64,000 nucleotides of DNA from the NCBI RefSeq assembly GCF_022605165.1, contig NC_063071.1:3030300-3094299 (forward strand). Direction: 5' to 3'. This document shows, piece after piece, positions 23,401-37,300 of this stretch. The DNA is from Purpureocillium takamizusanense. Its lineage: Eukaryota > Ascomycota > Sordariomycetes > Hypocreales > Ophiocordycipitaceae. The stretch's first letter is position 1, and every line of letters begins with the position of its first letter. The notes beneath the pieces were generated by a model that saw only the letters and a program-made list of their open reading frames with translations, was not told where the DNA came from and did not search any database. The position numbers and the translations under genes are program-made.

Positions 23401-23955
23401 TGTCGGAGCGGAGGAGCGAGGCAGCCCGATGGGGGCTCTAACTGCCGGCCAACAAGGCATCCTCCCGATTGGATGCCCCAGCCAGCGGCGGCAGGCACGC
23501 ACGCAAATGTCCGAACACGGCACGCAAAACACCATGGGGACAGCCAACCACATGGCACAAATATAGGCCCGTTTTGCGCCGACTCCGAGGCTCAAGAAAA
23601 AGGCTAAACGAAGCGTCCTCGCGCGCTGCCCCCATCTTCTCGAAACAAAACATGCCGCCTCAGTTTAGTTGCTGCATGCTCGCTTCCGCATGGCCAGTAC
23701 AGGTTCCTTCTACTAGCACGCTCCTACCGGCCCGCTCCGGCTTTCAGGTACGACGGCGAGGCAAAGCACACGGGACGTGGAGGAAGAGGCGTTTCTAGCG
23801 GCAAACTAAAAACAGCTCCCGACAACCCGACCGACCAATCGCTTACTATTACAGGTTTGGCCTGTTGGAGTTTAGCTAGCCTAACAAAGGCAGCGACTGA
23901 GGCCTCGCCAGACACTCTCTCCCACCCCACTCAGACCAGGGGCTACTAGCCAGCC
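23401..23955. other. Intergenic, no gene supported
   Basis: About 0.55 kb between the oxidoreductase relic and the transporter. It may include unrecognisable remains of the relic's N-terminus and the transporter promoter. Confidence 0.45.
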
Positions 23956-25297
23956 ATGGCGACCCAAGCACCACCGGCTTACAACAGCGACACGAAGGCT
24001 GGAGACGACGAAGTCAAGGCCGACGAAGGCGTCGCCTCGGGGGACAGTACCGAGAACAGCAACATCAGCAACAAGGCCGCCGGCGACGACAAGGACAAGG
24101 CCGACGATGGCCTCACCAACTTCAAGCCCACGCCCCGCTTCTGGGCCATCCCCGTCACCTGCGCCGTCATCGGTCTTCTCAGCGCCCTGGAAAACACCGT
24201 CGTCACCACGGCCCTGCCTCATATCGTCGCCGAGCTGGAGATGGGCGAAAACTACGTCTGGATCACCAATGTCTTCTTCCTCACAGGGTATGTCTGTATC
24301 TGGCAGGAAGGGATGAAAAGCCGCGCTGATCTTTTCCTCCGTCTGTTACAAACAGGGCCGCCGTCCAGCCGCTTTTCGGCCAACAGGCCAACATCTACGG
24401 CCGTAGATGGGTGACCATGGCCATCGTTGCCTTCTTCACGCTCGGCAGTGGCATCAGCGGCGGTGCCACCAACGGCGCCATGCTCATCGCCGGTCGCGCC
24501 GTCCAGGGCATCGGCTCGGGAGGCATTTACATCATCATCGATATCATCGTGTCCGACCTGGTGCCGCTGCGTGAGAGAGGCAACTACATGTCTGTCGTCC
24601 TCATCGTCTATACAGTCGGCCTGGCCATCGGCCCCTGGGTCGGCGGAATTATCGTCGAGACGACCACCTGGCGCTGGATCTTGTGCTTGACAATTCCGGT
24701 CAGTCATTGATGCCCTCCATAGCCACAGGGAGTCGGACCCTTCCCCGCTCAGATTCCAATCAAACCCCGTCGCTGACGCTGACTCGGCTCTAGATTGGCG
24801 GCGCGTCCATGATCATGATCTTCCTCTTCCTCCGAACCGCGTACAACCGCGGTGAGACGCACCTTCAGAAGCTGGGGCGCATCGACTACACCGGCAACGT
24901 GATCCTGATGGCTTCCACCGTCGCCATTCTCTACACAACCACATATGGCGGCACGACTTACCCGTGGTCATCGGCTCGGATCCTATCGCCGCTCCTAATT
25001 GGACTTGCGGGCTTCGCCCTCTTCGGCTTTTACGAGACCAAGGCCAAGGAGCCGGTGATGCCACCCAATCTATTCAGCAGCCGCACCACCCTCGTCATCT
25101 TCGTCGCCACCTTCCTCAACTCGACCATGATATACTGGATACTCTTCTTCTTGCCCGTCTACTTCCAGGCCGTGCTCAGCGCGTCGGCGTCCCAGTCGGG
25201 CGTCGACATCCTGCCCGTCATCCTCTTCGGCCTGCCCGGCTCCATCGTCGCGGTCACATCAAGCCGTCGACCCAGACTTCTTGCCTTAATCCTATAG
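23956..25297 (+). pseudogene. MFS drug efflux transporter (DHA2-like), 3' part lost
   Basis: Exons 23956-24287, 24356-24698 and 24794-25297 (GT-AG) give 392 residues, against roughly 550 for 14-helix DHA2 efflux pumps. The N-terminal 50 residues are acidic and hydrophilic. TM1 carries ALENTVVTTALPHIVAEL, the family motif. Then come QPLFGQQANIYGRRW, GRAVQGIGSGGIYI, LIVYTVGLAIGPWVGG (antiporter motif C region) and VNF-like FSSRTTLVIFVATF. Homology stops abruptly after LFGLPGSIVAV at about 25250. The frame then runs through unrelated residues to TAG at 25295. The PKS-NRPS start lies only about 45 bp beyond. The last three or four helices appear deleted. In an intact cluster this protein would export the product. 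Confidence 0.82.
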
Positions 25298-25341
25298 CCT
25301 CTTTCTTTCTGTCGTATTGAGACCCGCTAAAACAAAGCACC

Positions 25342-28300
25342 ATGTTTGCCGCCAAACACAGATAAAACAACGAGCCCATTACGTTCATCGGCTCCGCCTG
25401 CCGCTTCGCAGGCGGCGCCAGCAGCCCATCCAAGCTATAGGAGCTCCTCAAAGAGCCATGCGACGTACTTAGCAATATCCTAGACAGCTGCTTTAGCGCT
25501 GACGGCTTCTACTACCCGGACGGGGCGTACTACGGGCGGTCTAACGTTAAGGAGTCGTACCTCATCGAGGACGACGTGCGGGCCTTTGACGCCTAGTTCT
25601 TTGGCATTAAGCCCGTTGAGGCCGGCAGTATCGACCCGTAGTAGCGCCTGCTGCTGGAGACGGTGTACGACGCGCTCGAGTCGGCGGGCCAGCCGATGCA
25701 CAAGCTCCGCGGCAGTGACACGGGCGTGTATGCCGGCCAGATGTGCAACGACTTCGAGCTCCTGTCGTACCGCGACCTCGACGCCCTGCCGACGTACAAC
25801 GCCACCGGTACGAGCCGCAGCATCCTTGCCAACCGCGTCTCCTACTTCTTCGACTGGCACGGCCCGTCCATGACGCTCGACACGGCCTGCTCGTCCAGCC
25901 TGTACGTCGTCTACCTCGCGGCGCAGGCGCTGCGCTCCGGCGAGTCGCGCGCCGCCGTCGCGTGCGGAACCAACCTTATCCTTGGGCCCTAGTTCTTCGT
26001 CGGCGAGAGCAAGCTCAACATGTTGTCGCCCGATTCGAGATGCCGCATGTGGGACGATGCGGCCAACGGGTATGCGCGAGGAGACGGTGTTGCTGCCGTT
26101 GTCGGTACGTCAACGTGATGATGTCTGATGTGGCTTTTCTTGCCCCAACATTCAGTAAGACTCGACCGCTGATAATAACATGACCACAGTCAAGACGCTT
26201 TCAGCCGCACTAGAAGATGGCGACCACATTGACTGTATCATTCGCGAGGTCTGCGTCAACCAGGATGGCACCACAAGCGGCATCACCATGCCCAGGGCAA
26301 AGGCGCAAGCCGCGCTCATCCGGCAAACATACACTAAAGCCGGCCTCGACTACCTCGGCGACGGCAGGCCCCAGTACGTCGAGGCCCACGGGACAGGGAC
26401 GCCGGCCGGGGACCCGATCGAGGCGGAAGCGATCAGCACCGCCTTCTTCCCAGAGGCCCAGGGTGAGGAGGGCGTAAAGCAGCAGCAGCAGCAGCAGCAG
26501 CAGCCAATCTATGTCGGCTCGGTCAAGACGCTCCTCAGCCACACTGAGGGAACCGCCGGAGTCGCGGCCCTGATCAAGGCGTCGCTGGCGGTCTAGCACG
26601 GCGTCATTCCGCCAAACATGCTCTTCAACCGGCTCAACCCCAAGATCCAACCCTTCTACCACAGCCTCGAGGTCCCGACCTCCCCTCGCGAGTGGCCGGC
26701 TTTGCCTGCAGGGTACCCGCACCGTGCCAGCATCAACAGCTTTGGCTTCGGAGGCGCCAACGCGCACGCCGTCATCGAGAGCTACTACATGACGCCGCAA
26801 GGTCACGGTTCGCTCGAGATCCAACACGCCCAGGAGGAACAACCTGCACTTCCCCTGGGCCCGTACGTCTTCTCCGCCGCGTCGGAGCAATCCCTCGTTG
26901 CGAACCTCGACGCCTACTCTGCATATCTGGCCAGACCAGATGCCACCACGCTGAACCCTCGCGACCTGGCATGAACTCTGCGCCAACGCCGCTCTACTCT
27001 TCCATTCAAGATCGCTTTCCCGGCCGGCTCTATCGAGCAGCTCAAAGCCGTCATCGACGCAAAACTGGACGAAGCCAAGTCCAATAAGACTGCGCTGGGA
27101 CTGAGATCATCGCTGCCGCAGAACAAGCCTCGCCTGCTGTCAATCTTTACTGGTCAAGGTGCGCAGTGTACGCTGGCATGGGCGCTGAGCTGCTCGATCG
27201 CTCTCCCATGGCCCGGCAACTCATCGTCCAGCTCGAAGCGCACCTCGCCGCCCTTCCAGAGTCGGAGCGGCCTAGTTGGTCTCTGGAGCAGGAGTTGCGC
27301 GCACCCCAGGCCACGTCCCGTCTGAACGAGGCCGCCCTGTCACAGCCTCTCTGCACGGCGCTGCAGATCGTCCAAGTCGACCTCCTGCGCGCCGCTGGCG
27401 TCGAGCTCGCGGGAATCGTCGGGCACTCGAGCGGTGAGATCGGTGCCGCATATGCCGCCGGCCTCCTGTCGGCCCGCGACGCGCTGTGCCTACTTCCGCG
27501 GTCTGTAAGCGTCCAGCGCTGCCAGCCCCAACGGTGCTCATGTCAAGGGTGCCATGATGGCCGTGGGCACCTCGATGGAGGACGCAGTCGACATTGTTGC
27601 CGAGTTCGACGGGGCAGCTACGCTGGCGGCTTGCAACTCGTCGGCCAGCGTCACGCTCTCGGGCGATCAAGACGCCATCGACGAGCTGGCCACCATCTTC
27701 GAGGATGAGAAGAAATTCCATCGCAAGCTCAAGGTCGACAAGGCGTACCATTCCAGGCACACGGTGCCCTGCTCGGCACCATACATGGAATCCCTCCGCG
27801 GCAACGGCATCAAGGTGCGGACTCCCAGTGGTTCCAAGAAGGGCGGTCGTGTCTGGTACTCGACTGTGTACGAAGGCCTGGAAATGTCTTCTCCCGAGGC
27901 GCTCGCGAAGCTGAAAGACGGCAGCTACTGGCGCGACAACATGGTCCGGTCGGTGCTTTTCTACCAGGGTCTGAACAAGGCACTGGCGTCTGGCACGTTT
28001 GACCTCGCCCTCGAGATCGGTCCTCACCCGGCCCTCAGGGGCCCGGCAACCCAAACCATCCACGAGGCGCCGAACCGCGAGATCCCCTACCACGGCGTAC
28101 TTTCCCGCGGCACCACGGCCGACGTGGCCCTCTCTGCTGCTCTCGGCATTCTCTGGAGCCAGGAGAACACGGCTCAGTCGCTGGTCAACCTGGAATCGTC
28201 TGAAGCGGCCGCCACCAATAAGAGTGACGGCTACCGTTTGTTAAAGGGGCTGCCAACGTACCGGTGGAACCACGAGCGGACCTACTGGAGGGAGTCGCGG

Positions 28301-31300
28301 CACTCCCGCCGCCTTCGCACCCGCAAGGCGCGCGTCAACCCAATCCTTGGAGCTGTCGAACCCGAGAGCTCTATGACACAACAACGCTGGCGCAACGTAC
28401 TCCGAGGACGCGAGATTCCGTGGCTGGCGGGCCATCAACTGCAAGGCCGCACCGTCTTCCCGGCCACCGGATATGTCTCGACGCTGATCGAGGCTGTGCG
28501 CCAGCTCCCGCAGGTTGCCGGGGGCACAATTCATCTCATTGATATCTCAAGCTTCTGCATTCTGCAGGCCATGTCGTTCGGCGAAGACGACAGCGGCATC
28601 GAGATCCTGTCGACTCTCGAGACCATCCGGAAGGACAATGAGCGTCGGACCATCCGAGCACACTTTACGTATTCCTCGGCTTCCGGGCGGGACCCCAATG
28701 ATGGCTTCGTCCTGACTGCGAGCGCTGACGTTGAGATCCTGCTTGGCGAGCCCTCCAAGAGCTTGCTACCTGCTCGCCAGGCAGAGCCGCCCAACCTGGT
28801 CGACGTGACTGATGACCGCTTCTACGGCACCCTGGCTGATCTCGGATACGGGTACACTGGGCCGTTCCAGGCCTTGTACGGCCTTCGTAGGAAGCTTGGC
28901 AAGGCTGTCGCCCAGGTCGCCATCCCGCCATCGGACGAGAGCACGCCTCTCGTCCACCCCGGCACGCTGGACGGCGCCATCCAGGCCATACCCCTTGCCT
29001 TCTGCGATCCGGGTGATGGCTAGCTTTGGTCACTGCACGTTCCCACACTCATTGAGCGTATTCGGGTGAACCCATCCGTCTGCGGGCTTGGCTGGGGAGA
29101 GGCAGAGTACGTCCACGTGGCCGCCTCCATATCTGAGGCTGAAGAGGCTGATGGGCCAGGCATGGTGGGCGATGTGGACATCTTTGCCGCGCCGAGTGGT
29201 GAGGATGGGCCAGTCGAGCACGCTGCCATCCAAGTCCAAGGAGTACGCACCGTCCCTCTTGCTGGCGCCACGGCTGCGGACGACGACATGATATTCGCCA
29301 GGATGCGCTGGGCCAACGGCATTCCTGGCGGTGACGCGATGGACTTTGATGCCGAGACGACGCCGCTCGAGCGAGACCTCGTCGAGGCTGCCGAGCGGGC
29401 CGCCATCTTCTACCGGTGCAAGTTTGAGCGGCATCTGGCCCCTGACCACCCTGCAAGAAGCCATCCAACGTACAGCAAGTACCCCGCCTTTGGGCGGCCC
29501 ACATGGACGGGCTTCGGGCCCAGGGCCGCTCCAGATACAAGCATGCTCGCAAGGAGTGGGCCGACGACACTCTAGACGATGTCCTCACCGCTACTGAGCC
29601 CTTCAAGAACTACATCGAGGTCCGCATCATCCACAAGGTCGGCGAGATTATGTCTCGCGTCTTTGACGGTGAGGATGTCGTTCCGGAGGAGCAACCGATC
29701 CCCTCCGAGCTTCTGGCAGAGTACTATGCCGACGCCGTCGGCGTGCATCCCTCTGGTCAGTGGCTGGGCCGAGGTGTGAAGCAGCTCGCCCACCGCTACC
29801 CGAACATGAACATCCTCGAAGTCGGCGCCGGGACCGGAGCCGCGACTGGGCGCATCCTGAACCACATCGGAGCCTAGGGGTTCTCGTCGTATACCTACAC
29901 GGACATCTCGGCCGACTTCTTCGAAGAGGCCACCTCCATCTTTGCACCCTACAAGAAACGTATGACTTTCAAGACACTTGACGCTGCGCGAGACTCGGTT
30001 TCCCAGGGGTACACTCCCAGGTTGTACGGTCTAGTTGTTATGTCGGCCGTCATCCACGCGACGCCGAGACTAGAGCAGACTCTACGCAATCTTCGTCGTC
30101 TCCTACGCCCCGGCGGCTTCCTCATCATCAACGAATCCACCAGCAGCGCCTGGGCCCGCGACGGCTTCGTCTTTGGCACAATGCCGGGCTGGTGGTCAGG
30201 CGCCGAGGAAGGCCGTGCCCTCTCTCCACTCGTGCCGCCCGAGCACTGGGACGAGGTGTTAAGGAACAGCGGTTTCTCGGGCGTCGACACCATCACGCCT
30301 GACACGTTCCAGGAGGCGCACTCTAACGTCGTTTTCGTCTCGCAAGCCGTCGACGACACGGTCTCGTTCCTGCGCGAGCCGCTGTCGGCCCCCCTCCCCG
30401 CCACAGTCTACGCAGGAGGCGACGGCGCAAGTCTGGAGGACCTGGTCATCATCGGCGGGTCTACGCTCCGTATGGGTCGCGTCGTGTCGGACCTGAAGCG
30501 AGTCCTTGGGGCTCACGTCTCAGGCAGCATCACCGCTTTTAAGAGCCTGCTGGACCTGCCCGTAGACTTCAACCCGTCGCCGGACGCCTGCGTGCTGGAC
30601 ATGTCGGGGCTTGACGTCCCCGTGTTCAAGGATCTGATAGCCGCCGGTTTCGACGCGCTCAAACGGCTCGTGGCCGTCGAGCATACCCTCCTCTGGGTCA
30701 CGCGCGGCAAGCTGGCAGGCGACCCCGCGGCCAGCATGAGCGTGGGATTCCTACGCACCGCCACCCACGAGGTGCCTGGCCTGCGTGTGCAGTGCGTCGA
30801 CCTCGACCCCGGCTCCGGCAACGGCCAGGTGGATGCCTCTGTCCTTGCAGAGACGCTGCAGCGGTTCTGGCACCTCGCACGGATCTAGGATTCACTAGAC
30901 GCTCCGCCATCACTGTGGTTCATTGAGCTCGAGATCACCGTGGACGCCGAGGGCCGTCAGCTGGTGCCGCGCTACCTGCCTGACGTTGACGCCAACGACC
31001 GGTTCAACTTGGCCAGGAGGACCGTCACGCGCGAGCTGGATGTGCGCGAGGCTGCCGCCGCAGTGGAGAAGGACAAGACTGGTGGCTACCAGGTCGTCGA
31101 CGCCTCTCTGCTCCGGGATGCGAACAAGCTGGCTTCCGAGTCGGGCAGCAACGCTACGAAGCTAGGTGCAACGAGCGCAATCATCCCCCCGGTCAATACT
31201 CCGCTTGGCCCGCTCTTCTTGACTATGGGTCTGGAGGACGACGGCTCTGCCATCTCCGGAAACCGGAAGTCTGCAGAATCGCGTCGCTTCCTGGCCCTGG

Positions 31301-34300
31301 CCGAGTCTCTGGTGTCCAGAGTCAGCGTCCCTATTTCAGCTACCGTTCTCCTCGCCAAGCAGGATCATGACGCCTCGTCGTTGGGAAGCAGTGAGGACGC
31401 AAACCTCCTACTGGTCCGGGTTACCGCCAACCTCTTCGCCGAGTCTGCGCTCCAGGGTCTCGTTCCGGGTCAAGAGGTCGCTTTCCACAACGCCACGGGC
31501 GGTCTTGGGACGGCGGGCGGCGGAGCAAGGTCTCAACGCCATCTTTACGACCAGCGCTGAGGCAACCGGTGGAAACGAAGCCATCTCGATCTCGGCTTTC
31601 ATGCCGGCAAGGGAGATGCGGTCTCTGCTGCCTAGGGACCTGGCTCGCTTCGTCGTCGCATCGCCCGAAGACCCGGAGGCCGAGAGAATTGCGGAGGTGC
31701 TCCCGGTCAACTGCCGCGTCGAGCATCTGACGGCCTTCCAGGGCAAACCCCTGTACGCTGCCATGTCTCCTTACCGTTCCGCAACGGAGAGAGCCCAAGG
31801 AATGCTTGGAGACACCCTCCGGCGGGCCTTGAAGCATGCGCAAGAGGACCTCAAGACGTCCGTCAATGTCGCGGTCAACACTGTCAGCAGCAGCGACTTG
31901 GTTGCCGCCGCGCAACTCAGGACGGGGAACATTGAAGCTGGCTCCGCGCTCCGGGGCGCTCTCGCGGTGCTCGACTGGCAAGCTTCCCCGATTGTGCAAG
32001 CTCGCGTCAGCCGGCTGGACACCAAGCCCGTCTTCAAGGCAGACAGGACCTATTGGCTGGTGGGACTTTCGGGCAGTCTGGGCCTGTCCATTTGCGATTG
32101 GATGATTGCGAAGGGTGCCAAGTACATCGTCATCACCAGCAGGAGCCCCCATGTTGAGGCAGCTGGGAGGAGAGTTGCCGGAAGAAGGGCGCAATCGTAA
32201 AGATCTTTTCCAAGTGAGTTTCTCATTCTTCTCTCCGCCCCCCCCTTGAAGCGAGCAGTTTCAGCTCTGCCTGGAACGATTTACTGACATGTTTCTTGCC
32301 AGTGATGTCACCGACGGCGACGCTGTCGGGACCTTGTACAAGACCATCTGCGTCACTCTCCCCACCCTCGCTGGAGTCATGATGGGAGCCATGGTCCTCA
32401 GGGACCGGCTCATCCGCGACATGACATTTGAAGAGATGAAGACCGTTCTTGGGCCCAAGGTGGACGGCAGTCGCCATCTCGACCGCCTCCTTGGCGACCG
32501 TCCTCTAGACTTCTTTGTGTACTTCTCTTCCATGATGCAGATTGTGGGTAATCTCGGGCAAGCCAATTATACCACTGCCAACGCCTCCTTCACCGGTTTC
32601 GCTACACGGCGTCGGAGGCGGGGCCTGGCAGCCAGCGTCGTCGATATCGGCGCCGTCTCTGGCGCCGGTGTCTTTGCGCGCGGGGCCGGAAACGGCGGCG
32701 ACTTTAACCTGCTCCTTGCTGGCCTGCGTCGCGTCTCCGAGGTTGATGTGTACCAAGTCCTAACTCCGGGTATGCCCACCTGCCGCTGGAGCCCGGCGAG
32801 GAGCCGGCGATCGGGATCGGGATGCGGTTCGCCTCGCCCGGCGAGCCCTCCCTGCCCAGGTGGTTCGGCGACCCGAAATTCGCGGGCTTCATCCTCCGCG
32901 ACCAGGACGAGGACGCGGATCACGGCCCCGCAAACAAAAGCGGTGGCTCCGTGCAAGAGAGGCTGCTCTGGGCACAGAACAAGGCGCAGGTCTTTGAGGC
33001 CTTAGAGGTAAGCTAACACCCGGGGCCCTTGCGAGCACCTGGGAGGAAGAATTGAAACAACGTGAGCCTGAAATAACGCTCTATGAACAGACTCGTTCCT
33101 CGCCAAGGTCCGGCCGATGCTGCAGATCGAGGACGCCAACGACGACTCGCTCATGCGAATACGCAGCGACGAGATCGGCATGGACTCGCTCATCGCCGTC
33201 GACCTCCGCTCCTGGTTCCTTAAGCAGCTCTCCGTCAGCATTCCTGTCCTCAAAATACTCAACGGAGTGTCGATTATGGAGCTTGTCGAGGAGGCGGTGG
33301 CCTCACTCAGCGCCGCCGTTTAGAAAGAACCTGCCAGAATACCTGTGGTGGCCAAACTGTTGACACTCGAAAGATCTCTAAGCCTCTCGCACACCCAGTC
33401 CATGTTCTGGGTGATCCACTCGCTGCTCCAGGATAAGACCACCCTCAACCACACGGGCTACATTCGCATGACGGGGCGGGTGCGGGTGCAGGACCTCAAG
33501 GCGGCTTTCCAGCAGATCTGTAATCGCCACGAGAGCATGCGCGCCTGCTTCTATCTGGACGAGTATAACAAGGACGACCGCAACGACGAAGCAGCCGGAC
33601 AGGGGCACATGATCATGGAGTGTATTCTCAAAATTGGCAGGCTGGAGCTGGAGCACAGGGAGATAGGAAGCTACAAGGAGGTGGAGGAGGAATTTGATCG
33701 ATTGAGGAACCATGTTTACGACCTTTCTCGGGGCGAGTCCATGCGACTCATCCTTCTGACGAGGACCGATTCCCCGACCGAGGAATTACTTGATGATCGA
33801 GGCGCACCACATCAACTTCGACGGGGTGTGCACCCAGATCCTCTTGCGCGACCTCGAGGCCTTCTACACCCGCCGGGCACACCTGACGCTGAGTCCCGCG
33901 GCCAAGCAGTACAGCTCCTTTATCGCCTTGCAACGGGAAGACGAGACGACGGGGGCGTGGGACGGCGACCTTGCCTTTTGGCGTCGCGAGTTTGCCACCA
34001 TCCCCGAGCCGCTGCCGCTGACGCGCGCGAGGGTGGCGGCACGGAAGCCTCTACTGCGGTACGATGTGCACCGCTTGGACTTCAGGCTTGATCCATCCCT
34101 GGCGGAGCGAGTAAGGGCTGTGGTGCGCCAGCACAGAGTCACGGCTTTCCATTTTTACCTCGCTGCGTTCCGCGTCGTCTTGCAGCGGTTCCTCAGTCTC
34201 GGCGTCCGCGATGGCCGGCAAAGCGGAGGCAAGGAGACTGCCGCCGCCGACGACGATAGTGATATCTGCATCGGCATCGCGGAGTCCAACAGGCATGACG

Positions 34301-37300
34301 AGGAGACGCTCGGCAGCCTTGGCCCCTACCTTAACCTCCTCGCCCTGCGGTTCCGCGACCGCCCCGCGACGTTCGCCTCGGCGCTCGCCTCGGCGCGCGA
34401 CAAGACCTTTGCGGCCCTGGGCCACGCCGCGGTGCCCTTCGACGCCGTCCTGCGCGCCCTCCGCGTGCACCGCGACATGTCGCACGCGCCGCTGTTTCAG
34501 GCCTTCCTCGACTACCGCCTCGGCTTCCCCAAGCAGCAGCCGTTTGCGGACTGCACGCTCGAGGTGTTGCGGTTCGAACCGGGACGGACGGCGTACGACC
34601 TGAGCGTCGACGTCATCGACAACCCCCTATACAACGACGCCAGCGCCCCCGGCGGCAAAGGCGGGGGTGATGCGCTGCTGTCTGTGTTTGGGCAGGCTGC
34701 GCTCTACGAGCAGGACGACGTTCGCATCTTTGCCGCCTGCTTCGAGGACGTGATCAGGGAGTTTGCCGAAGAGCCGAGCAGGAGCTTGTCGGTTGGGCTT
34801 GGGAGCGAGTGGAGCTATCGTGATGCCGACGTGGCCAAGGCATTAGAGCTCAGCAGAGGTCCGCACAGCATCTCCGCGACTTGACCGGTTCTTGTGGCCG
34901 TGAACTAACAACATACAGGTCCCGCATATGAAACACAATGGCCCGGCACGTTGGCACACCGGCTCGACGACATGGTCGCCGCGCATGCAGACAAGGTAGC
35001 TGTGAAGCTTGCGGCCGCCGGCGGCAATGGTGGCAGCCTCACGTACAAGCAGCTCGATGACAAGACGAACGCCATCGCGGCCGCACTGATGGAGAACGGC
35101 GTGTCCAGGGGCCGGTACGTTGCCGTCCACCAGGAGCCAACACCGGACTGGATCTGCTCAATGTTGGCCATTCTCAAGATCGGAGCCGTCTACGTGCCGC
35201 TGGATCCAGGCACGCCAGCTGCCCGGCTCGCCATGGTTGTGGCCACATGCCATCCTGCTGCCCTGCTCGTGGACAGAACCACAGGGCCCAGCTGCGCCTT
35301 CGAAGTCCCAACCGCGATCGACGTTTCAACGGTCCCTGTATCCAACGTCCGCCGGATACAGACCGTGCCAGATGCCCACGAACCGGCCATCGCCCTCCAC
35401 ACCAGTGGCGCCACGGGAACCCCCAAGGTCATTGTCCTGACACACGCCAACTTTGCCCACGAGATCGAAACCTCGGCCAATACCTACGGGCTGGACTCCA
35501 ACGTCACCGTCCTCCAGCAGAGCGCATTCGGTTTCGACATGTCGGTCCTGCAAACCTTGCTCGCCTTGGCTCTGGGAGGGACACTCGTCATGGTGCCGCG
35601 CGAGCTTCGGGGAGACGCCGTCGCCATGACCGAGTTCATCGTCAGTCACAAGGTCACGTACACCTGCGCGACCCCGACCGAGTACAGCAGCTGGCTCCGG
35701 CACGGCGACTGCGCGGCTCTGCGGCGCTCCCACTGGACCGTCGCGCTCAGCGGCGGGGAGGCCGTCAGCCATTCACTCCCCGATGGCCTCCGCGAGCACC
35801 TCGGCGCCAAGTCGGACATGCGGATGTTCAACGGCTACGGCCCCGCCAAGACGACTTGCTGCTCCGCCTCGACTGAGCTCGCGCTCCGTGGCGGCGCATC
35901 CAAGCTTCCGGCCACGACCCCGGCCGGACCCGCCTGTCCCACCGAGTGCGTCTACATCCTCGACGAGGAGATGCGTCCGCTGCCGCTAGGCCACCCTGGC
36001 GAGATTTGCATCGCTGGCGTTGCCGTGGCTAACGGATATCTTGGCAACGAAGCACTCACCAGCCGAGCATTCGTTCGGGATTCCTTCGCCACTGAAGAGT
36101 ACATACGCAAGGGATGGTCAACAATGTTTCGCACGGGAGATAGGGGCCGCCTCCTGCCCGACGGGTCCCTTGTCCTTGAGGGACGGATTGGCGATGACAC
36201 CCAGATTAAGATTCGCGGGGTCCGTATCGACCTGCGGGACATTGAGCAGACCATCGTCCAGGCTTCTGGGTGCGCCATTGCGAAGGCGGTTGCTGTCGCG
36301 CGCACGACGTCGAATTCGTCCGCTGCAGAGGGCACCTCTGATTCCCAGTTTATTGTTGGCTATGTCGTCTTGGATGCCGGGTTCCTCAAGCATCAGCTAC
36401 TGGAAGGGCCAACCGGGGCGACATCTAGTGAACAAGCATACCTGGCTCACCTCCTCGCAGGCCTGCCGCTCCCGCGTACCATCTGCCCCAGCATGCTGAT
36501 TTCGATCGACAAAGTGCCGCTCACCACTTCCGGGAAGATGGACCGACGTGCGCTGGCGGCCCTGCCTCTCGACCGATCCTCTTCAACCGCCGCGCGCCGA
36601 CAGATTGAGCAGACCGAGCCCCTGACAGACATGGAGCTGCGCACCCAGGCCATATGGGAACTAGTCTTGGACTTTCAGGGCCATCATTTCAACGACCCTC
36701 AAGAGTCGGCCCCCGTCGTCACGTCAGACACCGACTTCTTCCACGTGGGCGGGACATCAATGCTGCTCCTGGAGCTGAGGGAGCGGATCAAAAGACAGCT
36801 GAGACTCTCCGTGCCGCTGATGCAGCTGTTTGAGCACAGCACGCTGGGCGCCATGGCAACCCTTCTTGCTGAGCAGGAGGCGAAGGCCCGGGCAGACATC
36901 GAATGGGAGTCCGAGGCGACTCCTTCTGATGAGCTTCGCACGCTGGCGCAAACTGTCCTCCTGCGCAGCATCATGCCCGGAAGTTTCCCACGGGCCGAGC
37001 GAGACCAAGACGGTGGTGCTCACAGGGGCATCGGGTATTCTCGGACGACAGGTGCTCAACCGCCTCCTGGCCGCTCAGAAGACCGGTGACGTCGGCAAGA
37101 TTATATGCGTCGCGCTGCGCCGGGTCGAATCTCGCATCTCCTCGGGTGTGCTGCCCGCCCCGACGACACCCGGTATGACGGACGACGGCGCGCCGCAGCT
37201 GGTCTACCACCCGGGCGACCTGAGGCGGGAGCGGCTGGGCCTGACGCCAGCCGACTGGGCCTTCATCACGACGCAGGCGGACGCGATCATGCACGTCGGC

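Noticed and set aside
26480..26503. CAG run as part of a CRISPR-like or structural repeat
   Set aside because: A simple in-frame microsatellite coding for glutamine.
31421..32194. 257-codon minus-strand frame within the synthase
   Set aside because: Antisense to the readable KR-region sequence; no motif.
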